A program made the position numbers and the translations under genes. Source: CAZJHD01 sp964545855 (GTDB lineage Bacteria; Planctomycetota; UBA1135; JACQFD01). Taken from it: DNA of 64,000 nucleotides. Numbering within the stretch: the stretch's first letter is position 1; each line of letters starts with the position of its first letter. The notes beneath the pieces were generated by a model that searched no databases, was not told where the DNA came from, and saw nothing but the letters and a program-made list of their open reading frames with translations. The DNA lies in assembly GCA_964545855.1 (NCBI GenBank), contig CAZJHD010000021.1, positions 1 to 64,000 of the forward strand, given 5' to 3'. Positions 33,610 through 42,593 of this stretch are shown here, one piece after another.

Positions 33610-34971
33610 TCAGCGGGGCGCCGGCGACGCGTTCTCCGCCGTCGGTTCTCCGGTGCTCGGCGCTCCGCCCGCGTCCGTCGTGCGCGCGCGGCCCACCTCG
33701 CCGGCACGCACGAGGGCGATCCGGTACAGCGCTGGTGGCACGAGCAGGTGGAGCGCGACGCTCCCGATCACCAGGGCCGTCACCTCGTCCGCGAAGCGTG
33801 GGAACGCGTTCGCGAGCACGGCCGTGAAGCCGATCGTCACTCCCGCCTGCGGCAGGAGCCCGAGCCAGGTGGATCGCGCCACGGCGGGCGGACTCTTCGC
33901 GATCTTCGCCGCCGCGCGCGCGCCGACGAAGAAGACGAGCCCGCGCACGACGGCGATCACGGCCACCGGAACCGCGACCGTCGTGAGCACGGGGAACGGG
34001 AGATTGGCGCCCGCCACGGAGAAGAAGACGAGGAACACCGGCAGCGATGCGGCCGAGAGGTCGTCCAGGAGACGCTGCCCGTGTCGGCTGCCGTTCTCGA
34101 CGACGATGCCTGCCACGAGCGCGATGGCTGGAGGATCGAGCTCGAGCCGCATCCCGACCTCGGCAACGGCGACGGCCATGCCGAGCGCGAAGAGCGCGAC
34201 CGACCGATTCACGAAGCGCAGGTAGAGGATCAGGATCGCTCCGACGCCGAGTCCCGCGACGGCGCTCGCGCCGAGGGCGATCGCCACGTGGGTCATCGAC
34301 TCCGCGAAGTCGCCGCCGTCCCCGAGGGCGGTCTTCGCGATGGGAGCGCCGAGGGCGAAGCAGACGACGACGAGGAGCTCCGTCACGACGGTGACGGCCA
34401 TCACCACGCGAGAGAGCGGTCCCTCGGCGCGGAGCTCCGACCGCACGGCGAGCGCGACGGCGGGCGACTGCGCCACGAGCACGATCCCGATCACCGTGCA
34501 GAAGGCGAGGCCCTCGGTGGTGCCCATGCCGCCGAGGAAGGGCAGCCAGGGCTTCAGCGCCCAGAGGGTGAGCGCCAGCACGGGGATCGCGACGATGCCG
34601 CAGAAGAAGCAGACGAGCGCGATGGTCCCCAGCAGAGGACGCATGGCGCGGAAGTTCATCTCGGCACCGGCCGTGAGCGTGATGAGGGCGATGGCGACGC
34701 CGTTCACGAGCTTCAGGTCGGTGACCATCGCCGGCGAGAGGAGCCCGAGCCCGTAGGGACCGAAGGCGACTCCCGCGAGGATGAACCCCGTGAGCTGCGG
34801 CAGCCGCAGGTCGCGCGTGGCGCGCCCCGCGAGGAACGCGCTCACGACGACGAATCCAGCGGCGAGGACGACGGCCGCGCCCTCGACGTGCGGGTTCGCC
34901 GTGGGCGCGAGCGTGCGCGCCGTGTGCATGAGCGCGGCGAACAGGAAGAGGACGAGCAGCCGGCTCCCCAT
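33610..34971 (-). CDS. Cation:proton antiporter (Kef/CPA2-like)
   Basis: A 453-residue inner-membrane transporter with about 12-13 helices of the sodium/hydrogen exchanger fold. Helix 2-3 has LRLPQLTGFILAGVAFGP, typical of CPA2 members, and later AGAEMNFRAMRPLL. The region VLVAQSPAVALAVRSEL is where the ion-binding acidic residues usually sit; here the common ND or DD pair is not obvious (SPAVAL instead), so the exchanged ion is uncertain. There is no cytoplasmic TrkA/RCK domain. It lies four bases downstream of a second antiporter gene on the same strand. Confidence 0.85.
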   Translation of the reverse strand: MGSRLLVLFLFAALMHTARTLAPTANPHVEGAAVVLAAGFVVVSAFLAGRATRDLRLPQLTGFILAGVAFGPYGLGLLSPAMVTDLKLVNGVAIALITLTAGAEMNFRAMRPLLGTIALVCFFCGIVAIPVLALTLWALKPWLPFLGGMGTTEGLAFCTVIGIVLVAQSPAVALAVRSELRAEGPLSRVVMAVTVVTELLVVVCFALGAPIAKTALGDGGDFAESMTHVAIALGASAVAGLGVGAILILYLRFVNRSVALFALGMAVAVAEVGMRLELDPPAIALVAGIVVENGSRHGQRLLDDLSAASLPVFLVFFSVAGANLPFPVLTTVAVPVAVIAVVRGLVFFVGARAAAKIAKSPPAVARSTWLGLLPQAGVTIGFTAVLANAFPRFADEVTALVIGSVALHLLVPPALYRIALVRAGEVGRARTTDAGGAPSTGEPTAENASPAPR

Positions 34972-34975
34972 GGTC

Positions 34976-36544
34976 CTACTCCGGCCCCGACGGCGCCGGG
35001 CCGCCGCCGGGCTTCGCGACGGCGACGCGTCGGGGCGATGACGTGCGGCTGGCGAGCTGCAGGAGGATCTCCGTCACGATCGCGCTGCCGAGCACGGCCG
35101 TCACGAGGAGCGGGATCACTTCTCCGCCGTAGAGCGACTGGTGGTCGATCACGATCGCGATCGAGAGCGCGCCCATGGGCGCCACGACGAATCGCTCGTC
35201 GAACACCGAGAGCAGGCTCTGGTCGGCGGAGGCGCGCACGCGGCGGCGCGCGAGGACGGTGCCGAGCGCGCGGCCCGAGATGCGGGCCAGCACGAAGAAC
35301 GGGACGAGCGCCCAGCCGCGCCAGTCCTGCACCTCCCACAGGGCGCCCACGACGACGAGGAAGAGGAGGTAGATCGGCCGCTCGAGGCGCTCGAGGGCGG
35401 CGCTCCACCGCGCGCGGTCTACGCCAGGGACGTTCGTGACGACGACGCCGGTGCAGAAGCAGATCACGATCGGGGAGAGCGAGAGATGCCCCGCGAGACC
35501 CGCCGCGAAGGCGACGGAGCCGAGGAGGATCGCGAGCGCCTCGGGCGGAGTCGCGGGCCTCTGGAGCATCCAGTAGACGACGAGCCCGAGCACGCTCCCG
35601 ACTCCGATGGTGACGAAGAGCCAGCCCATTCCGGGGAGCTGCCAGACGAGCCCGGCGCCGGGGGGCCGGAAGAACGCGCCGAGACACGCGAGCCCGAGCA
35701 CGCCGACGATGTCGTCGAGGGAGTAGACGGTGCGGCGCAGCTCCGCGGCGTAGGGAGGCACGCCGCGCGATCCGAGGAGCTTCGCCGCGACGGGGGCGGC
35801 GAGCGCGCCAGCGATCCCGACCGTGAGGGCGTCGCGCACGAGCGTCCAGCGGCCCGGCAGGAGATCGAAGGCGTAGAGGATCGCGCCGCACGCGACGACG
35901 ACGAGGAGGAACGGGAGCGTCGTCACGAGCGCCACGAGCTGGGACGCGCCGCGCGGCAGCCGATCGAGCACGCGCACGTCGAATCGGAATCCCGTGAGGA
36001 AGCCGATCCAGCCCAGGCCGAACTGGAGCACCGGCGACAGGTCGTGGAGGACGCCGTCCGAGAGGATCCCCACCTGCGGCAGCCGCCCGACCACTCCGAG
36101 GAGCACGAAGGGGAAGCCGGCGGTGACGACGTGCGTGATTCCGAGCCACTCCTCGAAGCGCCGCACCTGCGGCAGTCCGCCGATCCAGGACAGCGCCACG
36201 AGGGCGAGGAGGCCGAGGATCGTCCGGATGACGAGCCCCCGCGCCTCCGACTCGAGCTGCCGCTCGTCGACGGAGTGCGCGGGCACGGCGGCGTCGGAGA
36301 CGGGCGGGACCGGTGACGGCGCGAGCGGCGCGGCGACTCCCGCGAGCGTCGCCTCCTGGGTCGTGGCCGCGGAGGGCTGCGCGCGCAGGGCGGGCTCGAA
36401 GCGCAGCACGGGCTCGAAGCGCAGCGCGGGCTCGACGCGCGCCGGCCCGGCCCGGGCGCCGGGCGCCAGCAGACCGGCGGCACCCGCGAGCAGGACGCCC
36501 GCGCGCAGGAAGTGGCCGAGTCGAGCGCCGAGGTCCGAAGCCAT
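34976..36544 (-). CDS. Cation:proton antiporter-like membrane protein with N-terminal signal
   Basis: A 522-residue transporter related to the one downstream. Residues 1-33 form a signal peptide, then a low-complexity segment holds a repeated LRFEPxLR unit. The remaining residues (about 95-505) have 11-13 helices with VVTAGFPFVLLGVVGRLPQVG, LGWIGFLTGFRFDVR, and the SLDDIVGVLGLACLG segment, which has the paired acids expected in CPA2 transport cores. The ATG used removes an eight-residue TTG-initiated extension. Two consecutive antiporter genes with one apparently lacking the acidic pair suggests an obligate heteromeric complex, as inferred from gene order only. Confidence 0.82.
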   Translation of the reverse strand: MASDLGARLGHFLRAGVLLAGAAGLLAPGARAGPARVEPALRFEPVLRFEPALRAQPSAATTQEATLAGVAAPLAPSPVPPVSDAAVPAHSVDERQLESEARGLVIRTILGLLALVALSWIGGLPQVRRFEEWLGITHVVTAGFPFVLLGVVGRLPQVGILSDGVLHDLSPVLQFGLGWIGFLTGFRFDVRVLDRLPRGASQLVALVTTLPFLLVVVACGAILYAFDLLPGRWTLVRDALTVGIAGALAAPVAAKLLGSRGVPPYAAELRRTVYSLDDIVGVLGLACLGAFFRPPGAGLVWQLPGMGWLFVTIGVGSVLGLVVYWMLQRPATPPEALAILLGSVAFAAGLAGHLSLSPIVICFCTGVVVTNVPGVDRARWSAALERLERPIYLLFLVVVGALWEVQDWRGWALVPFFVLARISGRALGTVLARRRVRASADQSLLSVFDERFVVAPMGALSIAIVIDHQSLYGGEVIPLLVTAVLGSAIVTEILLQLASRTSSPRRVAVAKPGGGPAPSGPE

Positions 36545-36639
36545 GGAGTCGGCGCGCAGTCTCGTCAATCGGCGGGCCCGGTCCGGCGCGGGAATTCAGG
36601 AGCCGCGCAGCGCCGCCCGCAGCGCCGCGCGCGCGCGCG

Positions 36640-39582
36640 TCAGCCGCCGTTCCAGTCGCCCGTGATGGCGATGCCGCCCGCGGGGCCGAAGCCGAACTGC
36701 AGGTCGGCGTGGCCGTCGTCGAATCCGTTCTTCAGGCGGAAGAGACCCGTGGATCGGCGGTGGAAGCCGGCGGAGTCGCGTGCGTCGGCATTCCAGTCGC
36801 CGGCGACGGGAACTTCGTCGGGCGTCGCGGCGGGGAACAGGAAGGTCGCGTCCGGGGGTCCCGGAGAGAGGTCGTTGCGCAGCATCCACGCGCCGGTCGC
36901 GCCGACGTGGACCCCCACGGAGTCGCGGCCATCGCCGTCCCAGTCACCGACGACGGCGCGCGCGCCGACGGGGCCGAAGACGAAGGCCACGTCGGCCCCT
37001 CCGGACGAGTTCGAATCTCGCAGCACGAAGTATCCCGTCGCGGAATCGTAGACGCCGATCGAGTCCGTGCCGTCGCCGTCCCAGTCTCCCGCGATGGGTT
37101 CGAGGGAGTAGCCCGGGATCCCGAACTCGAAGGACGTGAGGAGCGAGCCCGGCGCCGCGTCGTCGTACAGGTAGAACTGCGCCGTCGCCGGAACGTAGAA
37201 GCCCGGCGCGTCGATCCCGTTGCCGTTCCAGTCTCCCGCGATCGGGATGGCCGAAGGGCCGGGCGCCGGAAGCGTGTAGCTCAGGTCGGCCGCGCCTCCG
37301 TCGTTCCCGTTGTCGAAGACCAACCGGTGGTTCGTCGGGTTGAAGACGCCGACGGTGTCGCCGACCGTGCCCCCGCGCGTGCTCCGGTTCCACCACTGCA
37401 GCAGGTGCCGCAGCGCCTTGGGCTCGTTCATCGGCGGCGGCTGGTTCAGCACGACGTCGGTCTTGTTGATCCCGTGGCAGCTCGAGCAGGCGCGGATCTC
37501 GCCCGGCGCGAAGGTGACCCAGTAGCGCTCGCGCACGACGGGCTTCGAGTCGGGGTCGAGGAGCTGCCACGACATCGCGCGGCTCGCGGGAACGAGGGCC
37601 GCGAAGCTCCCGTCGTCGAAGAGGTCGACGGCGCCCTTCGGCGCGCCCGCGACGGGCTCGTTCTCGGCGTCATGCATGGGGACGCCGATCGCCCGGCGTC
37701 CCTTGGAGAAGGACGTGTTCGAGTAGCCGCGCAGGGCGTCCGCCTGGATGAACTGCGCCCAGGAGAGCTTCGCGGGCGTTGCTCCGGGCATCGCCGTCTG
37801 CTTCGTCGTGCCGGCGATCTTGAGGTTCACCTCCTGCTGGAGGTCGGCGCGCCGCGTCACGTCGCGGCACGAGAGGAGCGCGAGCCGGTGTGCCGTCAGG
37901 TACGCACGGAGCCGCGACACCGCATCGTGGCCGCCGAGCACCGACGCGAGCACCGCTCGCTCCGGATCCGGGAGCGGATCCGCGTGCTTCTCCGGCACCG
38001 GTCGGGCGCGCACCTCCACCGGATCGAGCTCCCAGAGCGGTCCCGAGTAGGTGATCTGCTGGAACGAGAAGTTGTCCCAGTAGGCGATCGTGTCGTGGAT
38101 CCCGCCGGGGACGAGCCGCGCACCCGGAACCCAGTGGGCGCCCGACTTCACGAGGGTCGTGAGGTGGAAGTCGTAGAGCGCGTCGAGCTTGCTGCTGCCG
38201 GCGAGGGCCTTGTCCGCGTAGCCGCTCGTCGTGCGCACGGCGATCAGGGCGCCGTCCGAGAGGATGGACGGACTCCGGAAGAGCCCGGGATGATGCGGCG
38301 GCATCGGCTGCCCGTTCGGCAGCTCCTTCTCCGTGATCGGATGCGTGAGCGCCTCGATCACGATGTCCTCGGCGTTCTTCCCCTCGGCGGCGTCGAAGGC
38401 GACGATCTGTCCCGCCGCGTGCGTCAGGAACTCCGGCGCCGACACGCCGATGAATCGCCCCGGCCGCAACGGGTCCTCCTTCAACTGCAGGAGGAAGCCG
38501 CCGATCGTCTTCTTCGTTCCCGGAAGGACGAAGAAGTCGGGGAGCTGGTAGGTGGCCGCCGACACGAAGTCGAGCAGCTCGTGGCGGCCGACGTGGTTCA
38601 GGGTCTCGAGCCCCGAGCCGTCCTCGTTCATCTGCCACGGGAAGATGACGTTCATCGCGTGCGGCTTCTCCGGGCCGACGGCGGCGGCGCCGAACGGCTC
38701 GGGGAACTGCTCGACGTTCTTCGCGAGCTTCGTCGCGCTCGACTCCGAGGCGTAGTTGTAGGCCCCGAAGGGACCCATGCCGTCGAGGTTCAGCGGATCG
38801 CGCTGAAGATGGTCCCAGCGGCTGAAGATCACGCGGCCGTCGGAAGCGATGAAGGGCGAGAAGTCGCCCGAGACGGAGTGATCGAGGAGGCGGAGGTCGC
38901 TTCCATCACGTTCCATCGACCAGATGCCCGTGTTCGACGCCGTCGACTCGTACTCGTCGAGCTGCGGGAAGAGGAGCATGTTCCCGTTCCGCGGGAGGTC
39001 CGTCGTGAAGAGGATCCGGTCGTCGGTTCCGTAGATCGGCGACACGTTGTTCGACGTGGCCGGCTGCGGGAGCTTCACGATGGAGACGGGCGTCGTCGGG
39101 TCGAGGCCGCTCACCTCGTAGATCTGCCAGTGGACCGGCGTGAGGACGTTCTGCACGGAGCCTCCCACCACCATGGAGAAGAGCGCCTTCTTCCCCGACC
39201 AATGCACGCACGGCTCGCGCACGGCGATCGCGGCCGCGGGGTCGAGCCCGAAGCCGGCCTCCTCCGTCAGATTGCGGAGCATGCCGTTGCCGTAGCGGAT
39301 CCAGAGGTCGCCGCCGCGGGGCGTCGCGTAGGTGGCGCCGACGTGGTTCCCGAAGACCGCGTTCACCGTGGCGAAGTCCTTCGGGAACGGTGGTTGCGTG
39401 ACGAAGAGGATCGTCGGCGCCGTCGGAGCGACGGAGACCGCGGGAGCCTGCTGCACGCCGGCGGGAGCCGTGGTCGAGTCGGCGTTCTGGCGCGGTGCGG
39501 CGAGGAGCCCCGGTGCCGACGCAACGAGGAAAACGATCGCGAGGGAAGCGGCGGCTTGGCAGCGCGTGCGGAGGAAAATCAT
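36640..39582 (-). CDS. HzsA-like beta-propeller mono-haem cytochrome with VCBS repeats
   Basis: A 980-residue exported protein. The signal peptide ends near residue 29 (GLLAA). Residues about 55-560 match the propeller of hydrazine-synthase-alpha-like proteins (GDLWIRYGNGMLRNL, WSMERDGSDLRLLDH, IFSRWDHLQRDPLN, MNVIFPWQMNEDGS). A c-type haem site CSSCH lies near residue 698 in the conserved context YWVTFAPGEIRACSSCHG. Residues about 780-980 hold five repeats of the GDWDGDGxDSxGVY type (VCBS/FG-GAP-like), the last cut short after IAITGDWNGG. Only one haem site was seen, so hydrazine chemistry is not implied; similar mono-haem proteins are common in planctomycetes with unknown role. GAGG lies before the ATG. 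Confidence 0.85.
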   Translation of the reverse strand: MIFLRTRCQAAASLAIVFLVASAPGLLAAPRQNADSTTAPAGVQQAPAVSVAPTAPTILFVTQPPFPKDFATVNAVFGNHVGATYATPRGGDLWIRYGNGMLRNLTEEAGFGLDPAAAIAVREPCVHWSGKKALFSMVVGGSVQNVLTPVHWQIYEVSGLDPTTPVSIVKLPQPATSNNVSPIYGTDDRILFTTDLPRNGNMLLFPQLDEYESTASNTGIWSMERDGSDLRLLDHSVSGDFSPFIASDGRVIFSRWDHLQRDPLNLDGMGPFGAYNYASESSATKLAKNVEQFPEPFGAAAVGPEKPHAMNVIFPWQMNEDGSGLETLNHVGRHELLDFVSAATYQLPDFFVLPGTKKTIGGFLLQLKEDPLRPGRFIGVSAPEFLTHAAGQIVAFDAAEGKNAEDIVIEALTHPITEKELPNGQPMPPHHPGLFRSPSILSDGALIAVRTTSGYADKALAGSSKLDALYDFHLTTLVKSGAHWVPGARLVPGGIHDTIAYWDNFSFQQITYSGPLWELDPVEVRARPVPEKHADPLPDPERAVLASVLGGHDAVSRLRAYLTAHRLALLSCRDVTRRADLQQEVNLKIAGTTKQTAMPGATPAKLSWAQFIQADALRGYSNTSFSKGRRAIGVPMHDAENEPVAGAPKGAVDLFDDGSFAALVPASRAMSWQLLDPDSKPVVRERYWVTFAPGEIRACSSCHGINKTDVVLNQPPPMNEPKALRHLLQWWNRSTRGGTVGDTVGVFNPTNHRLVFDNGNDGGAADLSYTLPAPGPSAIPIAGDWNGNGIDAPGFYVPATAQFYLYDDAAPGSLLTSFEFGIPGYSLEPIAGDWDGDGTDSIGVYDSATGYFVLRDSNSSGGADVAFVFGPVGARAVVGDWDGDGRDSVGVHVGATGAWMLRNDLSPGPPDATFLFPAATPDEVPVAGDWNADARDSAGFHRRSTGLFRLKNGFDDGHADLQFGFGPAGGIAITGDWNGG

Positions 39583-40163
39583 GAACCTCGTCGCTGCGGA
39601 ACAGCGTCCAGAGATGGGAGACCTGGGGTGGGAGCTCGCAGGCGACGCGTGCGGAGCACGCGGGAGTCGTCGCCGGTCGAGCTTCGAGGGACTCTGGCGC
39701 TCGTTCGTTCCGTTCTCCACGGCATGTCCGAAAGACGTGCACGGGGGCGGAGGGGGAACTGCCAGCGTGCGCACGGCGCGTGCGCGATCGATCCCTCTCG
39801 ACGGGATCCGTCCCGAATCCGAACGCCCATTCGTCGATCGTGCGCTTCCGATCGCAGGGCGCCGTTCACATGGCAGAGCGCCATGGGACGTCAGCGTGCT
39901 CGGCGTCTTCGAAGGGAACTCGGGCACCGCCGAAAGCGGAGCGAGGGCGCGTGCGCGCGGACCTCGGGGAACGCGAGCGCGGCGGACCGCGCGCTCGGAA
40001 GCGGGTGCATCGACATGGTGGGTGACGCTCGGAGGTGGTTCCCACGGAGCGCCGCGATGAGGAGCGGCGGTCTCCGAGGGCACGCGGAGAGACCGCTCCA
40101 TACCACGTCTCCGGGACTCTCGATACCTCGGTGCGGCCCGGGCGCGCGGGCGCACTCGGACGC
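39583..40163. other. 581-bp gene-free interval
   Basis: No convincing frame on either strand. The open frames here have no conserved motif and random-looking, Arg-rich composition. It is upstream of the propeller-cytochrome gene and downstream of the TssB-TssC-like gene. I see no terminator with T-run and no repeat. It may hold a long leader or regulatory sites. Confidence 0.5.
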
Positions 40164-41498
40164 TCAGCCGAAGAGAGGCTGGTTCGTGACCGTCTGGAAG
40201 ACCGGGAAGGCCGCCGTGCCGCGGTCGCGTGCTCCGGCGAGCGGCATGATCCCGGCGGCCGCGAGCTGCTCGAGGGCGGAGTCGGAGAGGAGCGGATGCG
40301 TCGGGCCGAGCGTGCCCTCGCCCGAGCGGAGCACGTGGAGCGGAAGGCCGTCGAGCTGCGCCGAGCCATCGCCCGAGAGCGACCGCGCGAGGATCCGTGC
40401 GAAGGCGAAGACCGGGCTCCCCCAGAGCAGCGCGCCGGGCGTCTCCTCCTCGTCCTCGCCGATCTCCTCGAAGCCGAACCGCTCGACGCGCGACGTGCGC
40501 GCGCCATAGGGGAGACGCAGGAGCACGCGTCCCGCGAGGAGCGCCACGGGCGCGCCCGGCGCGGCGGCGCGGAGACGCTGCGCCGCCTCGGTGCTCCGCA
40601 CGGCCACGGCGACGGGCGCGCCCGCGAGCGACGCGACGGAGGCGAGGTGGCGCAGCAGCGACGCGTCCTCGTCGCCGCCGTCGAGCTCGCCGGACCAGAG
40701 GAGGAGCCGGAAGGGCCTCGTGCCCCGCGCTCCCTCGCACGCCTCGGCGACGAGCCGCGAGAGCGCGCTCGCGCCGTTCCCCGCGCCGATCTCCCGGAGG
40801 ATCTCGCCACGCGCGACGTCGACCGCGCGCACGCGAAACCTCCCCTCGTCGTCGGGCTCGCGCACGAGCTGCTCGAGGGATCGCCAGAGGCTCTCGAGCC
40901 GGCGGAACGCGGCGTTGCGCAGCAGGGCCCGCATGCGCGCCGAGGTCTCGCGGTCGATGGCGCTCCGCCACCGCTCCTGCCGCGCGTAGTCGGTGCGATC
41001 GGCGTAGGGCCCGACGATCTCCTCCACCATCCGCGCGAACTCGTGGTCGGCGCCGCGGGGAGCCGGCGGCGCCTCCACCGGGCGCGCATCCCCCAGAAGA
41101 TCGGCGAGCACGTCGGCGCCGGAGCGCGCGGGCGCGGCGCCCTCGGCCGGAGTCTCCGAGGCGGGCGGGCCTTCGATGGCCTCGGCCGCGACGCCGGCGG
41201 CGGCGAGGAGCGTGCGCATGGCGCGCGGGTCGCCGACGGCGGAACGCGCCTCGAGGAGCGTGCCGATCGACGGCAGGCGCGACGCGATCGCATCGGGATG
41301 GAAGTCGTCCATCGACGCGAAGCGCAGCGGCGTGCGCCCGTCGAGCCGCACCTCCGGCGCGACGCGCTTCAGGACCGCATCGAGCACGTCGCGGTCGAGA
41401 CTCAGGATCCGGGGCGGCGGCGGCGGGTCGGCGCGGTCGCTCCGATCGTCCCGGCCCGAGAGATCGCCGGCGGCGAGGAGGACGAAGGGCTGGCTCAT
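40164..41498 (-). CDS. Fused TssB-TssC-like contractile-sheath protein, C-terminally short
   Basis: A 444-residue protein. Residues 1 to about 110 resemble TssB (PFVLLAAGDLSGRDD, then SLDRDVLDAVLKRVAPEVRL and MDDFHPDAIASRLPSIGTLL). Residues about 150-444 resemble TssC: AFRRLESLWRSLEQLV, LLRLPYGARTSRVERFGFEE, LLWGSPVFAFARILARSL, LDGLPLHVLRSGE, and the end VFQTVTNQPLFG. TssC proteins then continue for about 130 residues that complete the sheath core; that part is missing here. No other secretion or phage-tail gene is nearby. The protein may be a regulator, an adaptor or a degenerate relic. The ATG has GAGG seven bases upstream. Confidence 0.75.
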   Translation of the reverse strand: MSQPFVLLAAGDLSGRDDRSDRADPPPPPRILSLDRDVLDAVLKRVAPEVRLDGRTPLRFASMDDFHPDAIASRLPSIGTLLEARSAVGDPRAMRTLLAAAGVAAEAIEGPPASETPAEGAAPARSGADVLADLLGDARPVEAPPAPRGADHEFARMVEEIVGPYADRTDYARQERWRSAIDRETSARMRALLRNAAFRRLESLWRSLEQLVREPDDEGRFRVRAVDVARGEILREIGAGNGASALSRLVAEACEGARGTRPFRLLLWSGELDGGDEDASLLRHLASVASLAGAPVAVAVRSTEAAQRLRAAAPGAPVALLAGRVLLRLPYGARTSRVERFGFEEIGEDEEETPGALLWGSPVFAFARILARSLSGDGSAQLDGLPLHVLRSGEGTLGPTHPLLSDSALEQLAAAGIMPLAGARDRGTAAFPVFQTVTNQPLFG

Positions 41499-41584
41499 GG
41501 ATTCCTCGGCGCTCCGGAGCGGAGGTCGGAACTCTAACAGGGCCTGGAGGAACTCCTTCGGACGATGCTCCGCACTCCGCGCTC

Positions 41585-41689
41585 GAGACTGGCCTCGAAT
41601 CATTCACGGGGCCTCCCGCTCTCCTCGGAGCGCCGCGTTCCGGCGGCCCCGGCTCGCGCTCGGGAGTGCACCAATTCGGGGCCAGTGTC
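41585..41689. repeat. REPIN-like inverted repeat, family B, copy 1
   Basis: A 105-bp element with outer arms GAGACTGGCCTCGAATCATTCAC and its partner GTGCACCAATTCGGGGCCAGTGTC, separated by 58 bp. The two ends differ in a conserved way: one carries the ATCATTCAC form and the other the GTGCAC form. It lies between the start of the TssB-TssC-like gene and the end of the protease gene. A copy in the opposite orientation lies about 4.9 kb away. Confidence 0.8.
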
Positions 41690-41697
41690 CGAGGCTC

Positions 41698-42534
41698 CTA
41701 CCGGGGCGCGATGCGTCCGGCGGCGCGCTCCGCGCGGTCGAGCGCGATCCGCGCGTCGATCCACGCCGGATCGGGGCGGAGCGCGTGTTCCGCGGATCCG
41801 ATGAGATCGGGCCCGAAGACGCCGACGATCGAACCGATCGTGATGCCCGCGAGACGCCCGCGCGCGGAGACGACCGGTCCGCCGCTGTCGCCGCGCGAGA
41901 TCGGCGCGTCGAAGAAGACGCGATGGGCCGAGGGACGACCCGGCTTCGCGGGGACCGCGCGCGTCGGCTCTTCGCGCAGCCGGCCGCCGACGACACCCAG
42001 CTCGGCGAAGCCCCCCGGGTCGCCGGATCCTGGCGCGACGGTGCCGAGGCCCGCGAGGGCGACGCGCTCGCCCGGGCGCAGCTCCGCCACGTCCTCCCAC
42101 GCGAAGCTCGGGATCGGCCGCTCCACGTCGACATGGAGGATCGCGAGGTCGGTCGTCGGATCGGAGCCGTCGCCGCGCCAGACGATTCGCGCGCGCCGGG
42201 TGCCCTCCGGTGGGAACGTCCCCAGCACGATCACCACGGAGCCGGCCGGCTCGATGGCATGGGCGGCCGTGAGCAGGTACCCGTCGGGGGCGATCGCCGC
42301 CGCCGCGGCGACCGACAGAGGCGGCTCGCCCGAATGGACCTCGCCGGAGGAGGGATCGGCGACCAGGCGGCCGATCAACCCGACGGTCCGCTCCGCGAGG
42401 TGATCCCGGAGCGAGAGTCCGTCCACGCGCACTCCGGCGAAGGGCGCGAAGGACGCTTCGCGCTCGGCGTGCGTCGGCGGCCCGGCGGCGCAGGCGGTCG
42501 CGGCGAGGAGGAGGATCGCGCAGAGGGACCGCAT
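41698..42534 (-). CDS. Trypsin-like serine protease lipoprotein, paralogue 1
   Basis: A 278-residue exported S1/HtrA-fold protease without a PDZ domain. Residues 1-18 are a signal with a lipobox-like LLAATAC, so the mature protein may be lipid-anchored. The catalytic triad is complete: His in LLTAAHAIE, Asp in TTDLAILHV, Ser in SRGDSGGPVV. The N-terminal mature part begins THAEREASFAPF, almost the same as in the paralogue at 43-44 kb. Possible substrates are surface proteins of this lineage. It diverges from the DinB gene by 59 bp. Confidence 0.87.
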   Translation of the reverse strand: MRSLCAILLLAATACAAGPPTHAEREASFAPFAGVRVDGLSLRDHLAERTVGLIGRLVADPSSGEVHSGEPPLSVAAAAAIAPDGYLLTAAHAIEPAGSVVIVLGTFPPEGTRRARIVWRGDGSDPTTDLAILHVDVERPIPSFAWEDVAELRPGERVALAGLGTVAPGSGDPGGFAELGVVGGRLREEPTRAVPAKPGRPSAHRVFFDAPISRGDSGGPVVSARGRLAGITIGSIVGVFGPDLIGSAEHALRPDPAWIDARIALDRAERAAGRIAPR

Positions 42535-42593
42535 GGCGCGCCCTGTCGAGGCCGGCCGAGCGTAGCCTGCGCCGCAACCCGCGAGAATCGTCC

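Noticed and set aside
36640..39582. Genuine hydrazine synthase (anammox)
   Set aside because: Only one haem motif, VCBS repeats instead of extra haems, and no HzsB/HzsC neighbours.
39579..39884. 101-codon minus-strand frame in the long gap
   Set aside because: Arg/Ser-rich with no ribosome-binding site or motif.
36313..40509. 1398-codon plus-strand open frame
   Set aside because: Antisense to the cytochrome gene, no recognisable domain, runs through real gene borders.
40164..41498. Complete type VI secretion or extracellular contractile injection locus
   Set aside because: Only the fused sheath-like gene is present; no Hcp, VgrG, ClpV, TssE, TssK or membrane-complex genes within the window.
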